A stretch of 64,000 bases of DNA from Tyto alba (Eukaryota; Chordata; Aves; Strigiformes; Tytonidae), in the NCBI RefSeq assembly GCF_018691265.1, contig NW_024881282.1, positions 56,340,227 to 56,404,226 on the forward strand, in the 5' to 3' direction. A program made the translations under genes and the position numbers. The notes below the pieces were generated by a model, which was not told the origin of the DNA, did not search any database, and worked only from the letters and a program-made list of their open reading frames with translations. Positions 13,072 to 36,863 of this stretch are shown piece after piece (position 1 is the first letter of the stretch; each line of letters begins with the position of its first letter).

Positions 13072-13230
13072 AGGTGCATGGTCCATCCAGGTGGTGCAGC
13101 CAGGTGTTCCTGCAGGAGAGCACCGAGGACAAGGCTGCCTATCGTGGGAGTCCAAGGTCCAGCCAGGAAACAGGACTGAGGACAAGGCTGCCTGTACTGC
13201 AGGTCCAAGGTCCAGCCAGGACGCAGCTAC
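13072..13230 (+). repeat. GC-rich 53-bp tandem repeat (minisatellite-like)
   Basis: Two clear copies of a unit beginning GAGGACAAGGCTGCCT start at 13,125 and 13,178, a period of 53 bp. Both contain GTCCAAGGTCCAGCCAGGA further along. A weaker possible third copy lies just before (13,072-13,124), sharing a GCAGCCAGG-type core. The block sits in a local GC-rich patch (about 12,940-13,270) inside AT-rich DNA. No coding assignment is supported: frames are open on both strands but carry no known motif. Confidence 0.75.
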
Positions 13231-13270
13231 ACCTACAACACCGCGCAAGCAAGAAGGGCATGTCCAGACC

Positions 13271-16200
13271 TGAGCTTAAATGGGCAGGGTGATGGTGGGG
13301 GTCCCAGAGGAGGCTGGTCAGGGCAGCTACAGCCTGTACAAAACAACACAGGTTTCAGTGTCCATTAAACTGCAAAGGGAGGTTTCTTACAGGACCCAGT
13401 TCTCAAGTGAAGGGCTAACATCCTGACCGGCACTAGCTCGTAGCTGGTTAGTACCCAGGTCCTACTCTGTGCTTCCTCCCATTGCTCGGGGTGATTTTGT
13501 TACAACAGCAAAGGATTGCCAGCACAAGAGGGTATGCAGAGGCACAGCTCATTCTGGGTTGCCACAGACCTTTAGAGACATCAGGAATACATGAAAAATG
13601 AGCTGCCAAAGAGGCTTTGTGCTTGTCACAGATAGCCTTACACTCAATGGTCCTTCAGTTTGGGGGAAGATGGTGTATGACCACTCTACATCAGTGACAG
13701 GCAACAGAATTATACACCTGCAGGTGAGAACTCAGCCTGAGGAGTACTGCAGTAAGGTGTCCCTGACAAGATCTCAATGGAAATTTAGTGAACAAAGTGA
13801 TGATCTGGTCTCTTGATTACTTTCTTAACCCTCTGTGACTCCTAATTAGCCTTCCTCTGCCTCTAGCCTCATTTTTCTCTTATAAAGCCTTACTATAGGT
13901 CCATTTCAAAACTTTGCATAAAATCAAAAACTGCAGGGCAGTTTTTCTGTGTCATTAAGGTTTTACAAGGTGCCAATCTGATCTGAGGAGTAAGGGTCCT
14001 GAAGTAGACAAAGAACAACGGAACAAAAGATGTCTTGACTGCACATAAGGGAAACCAGAAGGGTAAGTGTGAAAAAGCAATTTTGTTTAATTTTCTACAT
14101 TTGTATGATTTTGTCTAGGTCAGCTATTCCCCCTACTGTGATACTGTCCCATATATCTTCTGTAAGAGGAAAAAAAAACCTTCTAAATTTATATGTTTTC
14201 TAAGACCATTTTGGCAACAGTTAAAGTCTCTGAGCTTCTATCTGACAAAAAATGGTATTTGTTACATACAGTCCCAACAATATTAAAATAAAGAATATTT
14301 GTAAAGTTTGGGGAAAAAAAAATAACTGATGGGCATGTCTAGTACACTTATATAATAATTAACCCACATTCCCTTCACCCTGTAGCAAAACTTTAATTTA
14401 TATTATTATCTCAACAATTTTATTTCTCTGTGAAACTTTTTCATTTCAGACTGTTTACTAGAAAATTATGTAAAATTAGATCAAGACCTTGAGGAGTTCT
14501 GTAAACTAACATGATGTTAAAAATAACTTAGCAATCAGAACAGAAAGGAACAAATTGTGTTTAATAATAGCATTCACTAGCCATGATTAACTCTAAAGTC
14601 CCATTAAAACCATGTTTCTCTTTTTAAACGTATTAGTTACTTTGACATTAATTAGTGAATCTACTTAACAATATCTCACAAGATTGTATTTTAAGTTATG
14701 TTAAATATCTGGTGAAGAGATTCCATTCCCTCTTGTAGCCTCCTTGATCATTAACAACAGCCAAGATCACCTGTTCATAAGTTTGTCTGCATGGGCTTAC
14801 CTGTGCACGTGAGTGTACTGTACGTGGAATAAAAAGGAGTGATCTAGATTTTCTGCGTTTCTTGATTTGAGGTGGTTGTGAGTTATATGGATTGTTCCAC
14901 ACGTGTGCTAATCAAGAGTTAAACTACAAAACATCATTATGCATTCTATACATGTTAGTTAGTTATAGAACTGCCTGCTATTTTAAAATTCTTCAGATAA
15001 TATGAATCTATGTCATATATGGTCTTCTTCAGACCATATGACTCTATTCAGAGGAGTAACTTTACCACACAGCAAAATCTCAGTATTATGGCAACTGAGG
15101 TACTCATGGGCTATAAGAAAATCCAAATGACCTGAAGTTCATATCATAATCTTTTTTCAATCCAAAGAAGGCCACCAGAAGCATGGTGTAATAAGCATTT
15201 CCACATTAACAACAACCAAATAAATGCACTCACTCCTTCCCTGACAAATGCACTGACAAACCTTTTTATGGAATACCATGGAAGTACAATAAGTCTCAAA
15301 AAAGTTGTGTGTTTACATGACAAATGACAGTAAATCTTTAATGGTCAAAGGTAAATTTCTGTCTCTGCTAAAAGATTATACCTATACATTTAACAAAAAA
15401 AAGCAATGGCTAAACAAACTGTGAAGTACCATACTGTTTATGGAACAATTATGCTTCTAGCAACAACATAAACTAGCTACTTAAAAGATTTTAAAGTAAG
15501 TAATAGCTGTAAATAGCTCTGTGAATGTAAACTGGATTCTGCCTGTCACAATCCAAACACATATTTACACATTCAAGGAAAAGAAAATGTAAAACATCAT
15601 ATAGGAAGGGGAAATAAATGTATTGGACATATTTACAGTTCCATAATAAAACCTTCTTACATTTATGAAGAGAAAGGCAATCTTTACAGTTTCTCGTAAT
15701 TTATTCTAGCCTCAGAAACTATTCAATATAAGTTATATATTGGTATCATAAAGTGTAGATTATCTAGGTTTAGACTTAACCACTCTAGTTATGTATATAT
15801 TTTTCTTTGCTAAGGAAACATTGCCAACAGAGAGCACCATGTCTCTCTCAGATCTATTACTGCTCATATATTCAGGCAAAATTCCCTCTGAATAACTGCA
15901 CTGCAAAACTGCTAGTTCAGCACATTGAAATGAACACTACTATATTATTTTCTTTAACAACAAATCACTTCTGCCAGTAAATAATTTAATGTGGATAGAT
16001 TTTTTTTTTTTTTGCTTTACATGGCTGCCTAAACACATTTCCATTCTCCTGCTTATAGCATTTTCAATTAAGTCAGTCAGCTATAACGCTGTGTCATGCT
16101 TTCATTTCCTAAGTAAGGGGTGTAACACTGCTCTCCTGATACACAGGAGAGAAAGTCTACCAATTCCTAGTAGAAGCAGGGGCTGTCAGTCATGCAGTGA

Positions 16201-19200
16201 AAGCGTGACTCAGCAGCTGCTTATTCTGTAAAAGTACTCTGCACATAGGAGATAAAACAGAAGGGGCGATGTCTTTACAAGCAAAGAAATTCTCTGGTAT
16301 GTATATAAACAAAAATGTCCTCCCTACCATACTGAATTTATGTAATAATTTTTTCACTAATTAATTGCAAATCTCCTCATTGCATATAAGGGAGACTGTA
16401 TAAACAGCTCTATTTAACCATTCCTAAATTTTTCCAGGAATTGATCCGTGCAGATTTCTCTGACTAAATTAATGACGTCCATTTTGCTCACTGAAAAACC
16501 CTACACTCAGGTGGAAGAGTGATTTTCCTTCCCACCAGTAAAAACTTTACAAATGTTGCTCATAATTGTTTAAAACTAAAACCCGTCTTTCCAAAATAAA
16601 AAATAAATGGATATAAGTTTCCTACACGTGCACACTAGCCAACTTAGAATACGCAGACCTACAGCACTCAATCGAAAAAGCCAGGGGAAAACCTCCTTCC
16701 TCAGCACATGCAGATACACATACATCAGCCTGAACACAGAACGACGACAAACAATGTAAAGGTAAAATGTGCTTACTGCCACTTCATAGGAGGCTCCAGC
16801 TCTAAATTTTATTCTGTAATAAATGAGAGGACTCCTATAACATCTTGAACAGTCTTCATTTTCTCTACCACAGGAATCCAGGGGAACTGAAGATATGGAA
16901 GAGTTTCTATCTATCAGATTGACTAGGACTCCTTGGCCATGCAAAGTGTAATAAAGGTACATAAAACCCATTTCTTACTGTGCAAAATGCAGGGATCTCA
17001 AATGAACTCATCGGGAATAAGTCTGGGGAAAAAAAATAACAAATGGAAGAAGTTTTTGTAAATGCCTAGAGTAAGCTTTGCCACTGCTTATGATAAACAT
17101 CAAATTAAACATGGGTTCAAAAGAGATTTAACAATTTCATGCAGATGAGTACCAGAAACTATTAAATACAGGCATGTGGATACAACCTTTGGCTCAGTAA
17201 AGCCTAAACATCAGACTGCTAGAACAAACAACAACATGGTCCCATGCTCTTTCCTACCCTGTGCCACAGAAGAATCCTCTACCGGTCACTGTCAGAGAAA
17301 AGATACCAGATTTTAGGGACCTTTTGTGATACTGCAAACAGCCATTCTTGTGCTTTATGTACTGGAGATGAAAAGCAGAATTCAAAGTTCAGTAGATAAT
17401 GGTTGTCTTTCACAAAGCAGGATCCAGTCCTCAAGTCATCCAGTCCTCAAAATATTTAAGAATATATGCAATTTTACCAAAAAAAAAGGATGACACATAC
17501 GAATTTACACACACACATTTACAGAATGGAGATCCAAATATAATATATTTTTATTGTTATCTGATTTCACTGTATTTTTTGGCATGAAATACTAAGTGAG
17601 GAGCTGACCTTGCTGGTTCACCAAGGCTTTGTTTTCCATCAAAGTACAGTGCCCTAGTTTGCCCCTTTTTTGCCCCATCAGTGCATTCATACTTATTCTA
17701 ACTGGTAAAGCTTGGGGGTTTACCCAGGGGTAAGGGCTTGGTAACTACACGGTTATTCCAGTTTTGTTCCCATCTGAATACGGCTCTTGCATAGTGACTT
17801 GCCTATAAAACCGTGTAATTTCTTAAACTTACAGTATTTTTAAGAGAGCCACAAAAATGCAGGTGACTTCAGCAAGATGTGAAGCGTTATTTAGTTAACA
17901 ATCAGTATCCTCAAAGATCTGCTGATACAGACTGCTGTGATTATGGCAATAACATCTCTGGGAATCCGAATGTGTATCTTAAATTTTACTCTCTGACATC
18001 AGCAAATGGTAAAAGAACAAAAATAGTAGCTCTTATTCCCGTAAGGATCTAAACAAAAATATGTGGGATGGCTTATGGAAAATGAGAGAGTTCCAGTTAA
18101 TTAACAAATGCCATTCCCAAAGCTTTTCTAGATTTGTACTATACCCCACCCCCCCAACCCCCCCCCCCCCAAAAAAAAAAAAAGAGATTAAAAAACTTAT
18201 GTTAATTTCACACAGGAAAAAAAAAAAAAAAATCAGTGTTTGTTAAGTGGAAAAGATGAATCAAGATTAATGGAGAAACGCTATTTTTAAAACCTCTAAA
18301 ATGTTACAGAGTTAAAAATATAAAGTAAAAATTATTTTTATAGCAGCTGGCAATGTCCATTTAAGGCTGACAATTTCTTGTGGATGACTAGTACTACATA
18401 GCTCATGCGGCACCCACTGTTTTGAGTTTACTGCAGTATAACAGCATGATCAGATGGCTTTAAAACTTAGATTCAGAATCTCTATTTTTGGCTTAAATCC
18501 AAGTTATAATTATAGTAAATGTACTATTTCTTAAAAGAATGCTGCTGCTTATGTTCTTAACATAGTGATTTTGTTGTTTTCATATTGCAAAACTGAAACT
18601 AGACTAGGATAAACACAGAGGGAAAAAATTAAGGCTTAAACCGAGTTTAATATGCAACTCCAACTCACCATCATAAAGCCCAAGAGGCAGGATATGCAAT
18701 CCTGCATTCCTTACGCACTCGTAATACCTCTTGGCTTCAGTGGAAGTTTTGTTTGAGAAAGCATACAATCAGAACCTATAATTTCATTAATTGCATGCCA
18801 CAGGCAGCCCATGTGAGGTAAGAATAATGAGCCAAACTGGTGAGGACGGTGGAACCCTCAGCCCCGCCTGCATCTTTGTGGACCACTGAATCCACGCAGC
18901 AACATCATGAATCCTCTTTTTGCCCACTCACCCACACTTCCAGCTCCTCCTCGTGACAGACCGCGTCTGTCATGTAGAGAACACCGCGCAGATGCCTCAC
19001 TGGGGGCACAACACAGCTCCCAGGTGTCTCTGGCGCTACCCTGCTCCACCATCCTCCCCCCGTCTCTTGGCAGTACCGAGGATTCCACCCAATGCAGATC
19101 CTTACTCTGCTGGGATTTTTTTATTATTCATACTAGGCACAGGCAAAATGAATGTTATGTAGCTATTAGTACAGATTGCTTTGACATAACATACTACATA

Positions 19201-21150
19201 TTTCATTAGATATCCTTTGGGCAATTTAGGAAGTATCATCTTAAAACCATGTGGATGGACTTGACTTTTACAGTATTACTGTACACATAACTTTTCGATG
19301 CATACCATAAACATAAATGACTCTTCTGGGCATGTGCTACAGATAGTTTTTACAGTATTTCACAAGGTTTGTTTATATATGTAGAAAGAAATAGCATGAA
19401 ACGAGAACCTCCCATATTATACAGGCCTTTTATTTGCTAAAACATGAGCCAAGAAAAAACATAGGCACTTGCCAGCTACTTCTTCTTTTTCCAAACATAA
19501 AAGCAACTAAACCAATTTTAAAAGAAACCGTTTGCAGGCTGAGAACTGGCAGTCCACGTTACAGCGAGGGGTGAATCTACAGCATAGTCTCAACTGCAAA
19601 CTGAGACTTAGAAGTACACAGCAGATAGTTCTTTAGCTGCAAAAACCCCGTTACCTTCCTGTACGATAAATTGAAAACACTAGTTCATTTCTACCTGCAT
19701 AACTGAAGACAACTCAATTTTTAGAACACCTAACTAATGACTAACTTATAGTTTCTTTTACAACACCTTACAATAGCATATTTTGTTTATCTAGTTTTGT
19801 TTTGTTTTGAAAGTGTAAAGCATCACGCCCTAAGTGATCACGAGGTCTTCCAGCAAGGCAAACCTGACTAAGAACAAGACCATCACCCACAGCTCAATAT
19901 TAAAGAAAATACAGAAACCTGGGTTTTAGTATTTTTAAAAAAATCTTTAGTAGTCTTTAGTGTCCAGACTTGTGCTGGATTATTTTATGAATACATAAAG
20001 TAGAAACAGAATCTCCAGATTTAAAAAAAAAAAAAAAAATAAAATAGTTCTCAACTACCCTAAAGACTCAAACTTTGTAAGGAAGCTTGCAATGAATAGC
20101 TGCACACAAAAGAACAAAATACAAGGCAAACAAATGGAAGGTATAAAGATGAGGATGACTGAGAGCTAAGGAAGATGAAGAGAAAGGGAAAGAAAAAAGA
20201 ACATAAGAGCACTAAAAAAAAGAGAAAGAAAAGCAAGACAATGAAAACAAATGGATTGTTGAAACTATGGTGGGAGGAACTGATGAATATTAACTTTTAT
20301 TATTCTGATTGCAAAATACATTTCAAAATTGGACGAAACACATTGTATGCATGTTTTGCCAAGGACATTCTTGGCAATTACAAATTCAGGAAAATTATAA
20401 TTCAATCATTGAAGCATTACTTAAAACCACTTGAAAAAGCAGATCATGTGAACCATCAAACAGGCTGCATGGGTAAAGATTTTAAAGACTCAATATTCTG
20501 GAGTGGTGCAGATTGCACTCGCATGTTGCACAGTGAACCTTCCAATAATGGGTCCATTAGATAAATAGCAGGGTATTTTCCTGAGTGTATTTTACCAATT
20601 TTTCTTCTCATAAGCAACAATGTTTCATCATCTTTTTCCGTATAAAAGAACAGTTCTAGTGAAAAAATTTCAAGCACTTGTCCAATAAAACTTTTGCTAT
20701 GAAATCTGGTTTTAACTGTTTTAAAAACTGTGCTGTTCATGGCAACGAGATCACATCTATGAAGATGGCTTCTGTCTTTCCCAGACGCACACTGGGCACT
20801 ATACCACGCACAAAACCAGTGTGCCTGCCTTGGAAAAGGATGCTACGGCCCTGAAAACGTTAGGGCTACGCCATTACATTTGTCGGTATCCTAGCAAAAC
20901 CCACAACGAACAGATCACCTTGACCTCTCTGATGTAAACCGGAATTCCACAGAACTGCTAACGATTTAGGCATGGGATTGACTGAAAAAAAACGCGCAAA
21001 GGCATTCACCGTTCCCATTCAGAAATGATCTCAACTCCCCTTCATGTTTATTCTCCTATCACTCTGACGGCACTTTTCAGCGAGGCTGTGCAGTCCTTTG
21101 GCTTAAGGCTGCTGCAACCTTTGCAAACCGCCTCTTACAGGGTCGGGTTT
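13271..21150. other. Gene-poor upstream flank of SLC38A2
   Basis: AT-rich DNA with no recognised coding exon or RNA gene. A C-rich run abuts an A-run at about 18,143-18,183. A moderately GC-rich patch sits at about 18,850-19,090. A Lys-rich open frame at 20,175-20,564 reflects A-rich composition. Distal enhancers could be hidden here but cannot be called from one sequence. Confidence 0.5.
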
Positions 21151-22640
21151 TCAGGAGGACCGAAAAAAAGGCTACAAGGCGCTCCAGGCGCAACTCTAAA
21201 CCCCCCCAGGGCCGCAGGCACCCGCGGTTGCGCCTCGTCGTGCCCGCAGGCGGGAGCAGCCCGGCCCCCGGAGGCCCCGAACCGGCCGGTGGTTCGGCCG
21301 GGAGCGAGCTCAGTCCCAAAACGCCCCGAGCAGAGCTCCGCGGTGACTTCAAACCCCGCTACGGCTCGCCCGGAGCGCAGCCACCCCCCGTCCCCACCAC
21401 CACCACCACCTCGAGGAGAACAGCGCCGGGGGGCTCCACACTGGCGGCGCCCGCCCGGCCCCTCACGGCGGCATCACCGGCCTGACCCGGCGCCGCTTCG
21501 GGGCCGCCCCGGGCGGTACCGGCCGCCGCTCCGCACCCGGGGCTGCGCGGGAAGGGGCCGCAGCGCAGCGCTCCGCGCCCCGCCCCGCCCCGCCCCACGG
21601 TGGATGGGGGGGAAAAGGGGTGGGTCCTGACGTCACGTGCCGGATGGGGGCGGAGGGGGGGGGGGGGGGGGGGAGAGAACTGCAGTGATGGAAAATTTTC
21701 GGGTTCCGCATCTCCTGCGCGTGCCCTCGCCGGGCCCCGCCTCTCCCCCATTTCCTCCCCCCCCCCCCCGCCTTCCCTTTCCCCATCCCCATCCCACCCC
21801 ACTGGCGGCGGGGGCGCTCCAGAACGTTCGGCGGCGGTAACGGCCGGGCTGCCGCCGCTTCGCACCCACCGGCGGGTTCCCGCCCGCCCCCGGCCCCGTA
21901 CCCGGGGGTCCTCAGAGGGGCAGCGGAGGGGAGGGGAGGGGGCAGAGGCGCGGGTGGCGGGTGCGCCGCCCCTCGAAGGTGCGAGGCGCTCCCGTGTCCC
22001 GCCCCGGCCCCGGGACAGGCAGGCGGGCAGCGCTGCCAGCCGCCCCCTCGCCCCCTCCGCCCGTCCTCGCTGCTGCGGAGGGTGGGAGGGAGAGCAGAGG
22101 CAGAGGGGCCAGGCGACTCGGTGGCCGGGAGTCCTCCTTACTCGAGGCTGGCAGCACCAGACTCGCGTGGGAGCGTGCCGCTGCCGCGGGGGCAGCGCGA
22201 CCGGGGGTTTGGGGGGGAGGGGGGTGGGCTGCTGCTTCAGAAACACCCCGCCTCAAGACACTGACCAAATGGCCCCTCGCCGAACCTCCTCCGGCGCTGT
22301 AACACACCGCTGCGGGTCTCTGAGGGTGCTGGGGTGAACAGTGAAGCCCCGCCGCCCCCCTTCCACGGGGGATCGAGCAGCAAAGCCCTCAAAAGTTTCT
22401 GGAGTGATTACCCGAGGAAACGGAAGCAGGATGTTATTTTGTTCTTTGCCCCCCCTCCCCGCCTCTCCCCTAAAAGTGGGGTTTATCCTGCGTCGCATCG
22501 CTTGGGGGAAGCCGTCACTCCGGACCGCTTCCCGCAGGAAACGCGGGGGGAGGTTTTTTCGGCTGCCCCCGGGATCCGGGCTCGCACGTGCAACCGCCGC
22601 TTGCTCGTCTATTAAAAATAGCCAGTGACTGCAGCGAGCA
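21150..22640. promoter_or_regulatory. Upstream half of the SLC38A2 CpG island
   Basis: Very GC- and CpG-rich. It has repeated CCGCCCC boxes (Sp/KLF-type) at about 21,578-21,598, a full CRE at 21,628-21,635, an overlapping E-box at 21,634-21,639 and a G19 run at 21,655-21,673. It lies about 1.6-3 kb before the SLC38A2 start codon. That is farther than expected for the SLC38A2 transcription start, so it could drive a divergent noncoding transcript; a divergent antisense RNA is known at mammalian SLC38A2. Long open frames on both strands here come from stop-poor GC-rich composition and show no protein family. Confidence 0.6.
21628..21639 (+). promoter_or_regulatory. CRE overlapping an E-box
   Basis: The sequence TGACGTCACGTG contains a perfect CREB/ATF palindrome (TGACGTCA, 21,628-21,635) sharing two bases with a CACGTG E-box (21,634-21,639). 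It lies just downstream of a run of CCGCCCC boxes, a typical core-promoter arrangement. Binding is inferred only from the match. Confidence 0.6.
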
Positions 22641-23453
22641 GCAATGGGGCCGTGGCACCTCAACCCTCCCCCCCCGGCGTCATGCACCAAGCCTGGGGTC
22701 CGGAGGCGGGCACGGGGGGCAAGCGGAGCGAAGCCTCTTCACACCCCCCCCCCCCCCCGGTGATCCCGTCCGTCCCCGGCGCTGCGGTCCCGCGGCAGGT
22801 GCGGCGGCGCCGGGCAGGTGGAAGCACCTTTTCAGACGGGGCGTTCTTGACGAGCACCGCATTGTAACGAGTCTCGCCGCCCCCCCCCCCCCCCCCAACA
22901 TCAATACAGGAGGGCTGCTCGGCGCAACGACCGCTGTCATGTGCCGGCGCCCCCCGCTCCCGAAACACACCCACCCCCCCCTACACACACACACCCGCCG
23001 CTGACCGGCTCCCCCCCACCTCCGCCGGTGTGTCCCCCCCCCCGCTCCCGCTCCCGCAGCGCGGCCCGGGCGGGCGGGGGGCGGGCGGGCGGCGGGCGGG
23101 CGCCGCGCCCCTTCGCGATGACGCGCCCGCATTCCTGCCTGAAGAGCGGCGGCGCCCCGAGGGGGCCGTCAGACGGGGAGCGACGCCGCCGCTCCCCGGA
23201 CGCCAGATCTTCCTTCTCCTTGATACCGCTGGCTTTTTGTTTTGTTTTGTTTTTTTTCAGTGATTCTTCTTTTTTTTTTTCGTCTACCTTTATTTATTTA
23301 GGGTTCTGTTTTCACTGACGTTTTACAGCTAAGGGTTTATTTTTATTTTTATTTTTTTTTTTCCCTCGGAAGAAGCAGAAGCGGAGAGAGAGGAGCACCT
23401 CCTTACCCCGCGGCTTCGGGAGGACACCTCGCTTCCACGCCCCTGCGGAGAAG
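22641..23453 (+). promoter_or_regulatory. SLC38A2: Probable SLC38A2 promoter and noncoding exon 1
   Basis: CpG-rich DNA immediately before the gene. Mammalian SLC38A2 has a noncoding first exon followed by a short intron holding the amino acid response element. Here the best matching donor is AAG|GTACGG at 23,453/23,454, and the next strong acceptor is at 24,098-24,099. I infer that exon 1 ends at 23,453. If the spacing from transcription start to response element is as in human (about 0.7 kb), transcription starts near 23,070-23,150. A T-rich insert (23,225-23,361) interrupts the island. The start site cannot be fixed from sequence. Confidence 0.5.
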
Positions 23454-23749
23454 GTACGGCGCGGGGAACAACAGGGCGAGTTTTCGGACGCAGCGCGGCC
23501 GGTCCTTCGCGCCTTTGTCTGGCGGCAGCCCCCCCCCCCCCATCCCGCCCCCCCGCCCCGGTTCGCTGGGTGCTGCCCGGCCGCGCGTAGGGACGCGCAT
23601 CCCCAAAAGGTGGGAAAACCACGCAAAGCGACTCTGCGGCGCGCGCTGCCGTGACATTTTGCCATTGAAAACGCCGGTGTCGCCGGCAGGAAAGTGGGGG
23701 GGGGGGGGAGGGGGGAAGGTAAACACGGAGGCGGCGGCGGGACCGGCAG

Positions 23750-23782
23750 CCAATGTGACAACCGCCCATCGGTGTTGCATCA
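23750..23782 (+). promoter_or_regulatory. SLC38A2: Intronic amino acid response element with CCAAT box
   Basis: GTTGCATCA at 23,774-23,782 is the reverse complement of TGATGCAAC, which fits the C/EBP-ATF response element consensus TGATGXAAX. A CCAAT box lies 19 nt upstream at 23,750-23,754. Human SLC38A2 is induced on amino acid starvation through an ATF4-bound element of this kind in intron 1, accompanied by a CAAT box. Here the pair sits inside the inferred intron 1 (23,454-24,099), 428 bp before the start codon. The position and pairing support orthologous control; the function is inferred. Confidence 0.75.
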
Positions 23783-24068
23783 GTCTCCGTTATGGGGGGG
23801 GGGGGGGGGAGTGCGGCGTGGCGGTGCCGCTACCTCGGGCCGGTCGCTGCTGGCGCCGCTGCAGGTACCGGTCACCCCCTCATCGCCCAACACACACGCA
23901 CACGCTCACCCCCCCCCCCCCCCCCCCCCCCAAATCCGCGAGGTTCACCTTTGTTTGCCCCCCCCCCCCCCCCTCCCCGGCCCCGCGCGCCTGGTACTTT
24001 TCCACTCGGCGGCGGGCGGGGGCCGCCGCGCTGCCCACGTGACCGGGCCGCGGCGCCCGCTGCGGCAC

Positions 24069-24076
24069 TGACGTCG
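24069..24076 (+). promoter_or_regulatory. SLC38A2: CRE-like site at the end of intron 1
   Basis: TGACGTCG matches seven of eight bases of the CREB/ATF palindrome. It lies just before the C16 polypyrimidine tract (24,080-24,095) of the exon 2 acceptor. It may add ATF/CREB input or be incidental. Confidence 0.4.
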
Positions 24077-24209
24077 CCTCCCCCCCCCCCCCCCCGCAGG
24101 CGCGGCGAGCGGCCCCGCCGCCAAGGACAAAAGAGCGGCTCGTCGAGACCCCCCCCCCCCCCCATCCCCGGCCCCGACACACCACCGGCTCCCTCCGGGC
24201 ACCGCCGCC

Positions 24210-36432
<12,223 letters not shown>

Positions 36433-36826
36433 CTGGTTTAATCTCTAATACTCCACTTCAAATGCCAGTGTTCACTCAGATACCTACTGAAAACGAAAAT
36501 GAGCTATACAGCTTCCTTTAAAAACGCAGATTCTTTGTTGATGGTTCTTCTGATTGTAGAGTACCCGAACTCTGTCTTTAAGAAACTGTTCTGCTTGATG
36601 GAAGTGGATATTATTAACATCAAACCACATGAGTGTCTGGCTGAAGGAAGTGACAACTTTATTCCATTCCAGAGAATGGACAGAACTCTCTGTAGACATT
36701 TATCAAGCCATGTTTGGCTTTCGTCATTGTTACTTGGGTATTTTGTTATTTTACTTGAATGTGCCTAATGGAACCATTTGATGTGAGAAATAACTCTTTA
36801 ATTTACAGCAAAGTGTTTGAATAACC

Positions 36827-36829
<3 letters not shown>

Positions 36830-36859
<30 letters not shown>
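36830..36859 (+). repeat. (GA)n dinucleotide repeat in the 3' UTR
   Basis: About 15 uninterrupted GA units, likely polymorphic in length, transcribed as part of the SLC38A2 3' UTR. Confidence 0.95.

Positions 36860-36863
<4 letters not shown>

Noticed and set aside
16576..16971. 131-codon - strand frame
   Set aside because: No recognisable family, Cys/Tyr-rich chance composition and no supporting signals.
20175..20564. 129-codon frame starting with a Lys-rich segment
   Set aside because: The Lys run is just A-rich DNA. No domain, promoter or splice context supports it.
21359..22337. Long open frames (up to 295 codons) on both strands in the CpG island
   Set aside because: Overlapping frames on both strands, Pro/Gly/Arg/Ala-rich and without any known domain, are what stop-poor CpG island DNA produces.
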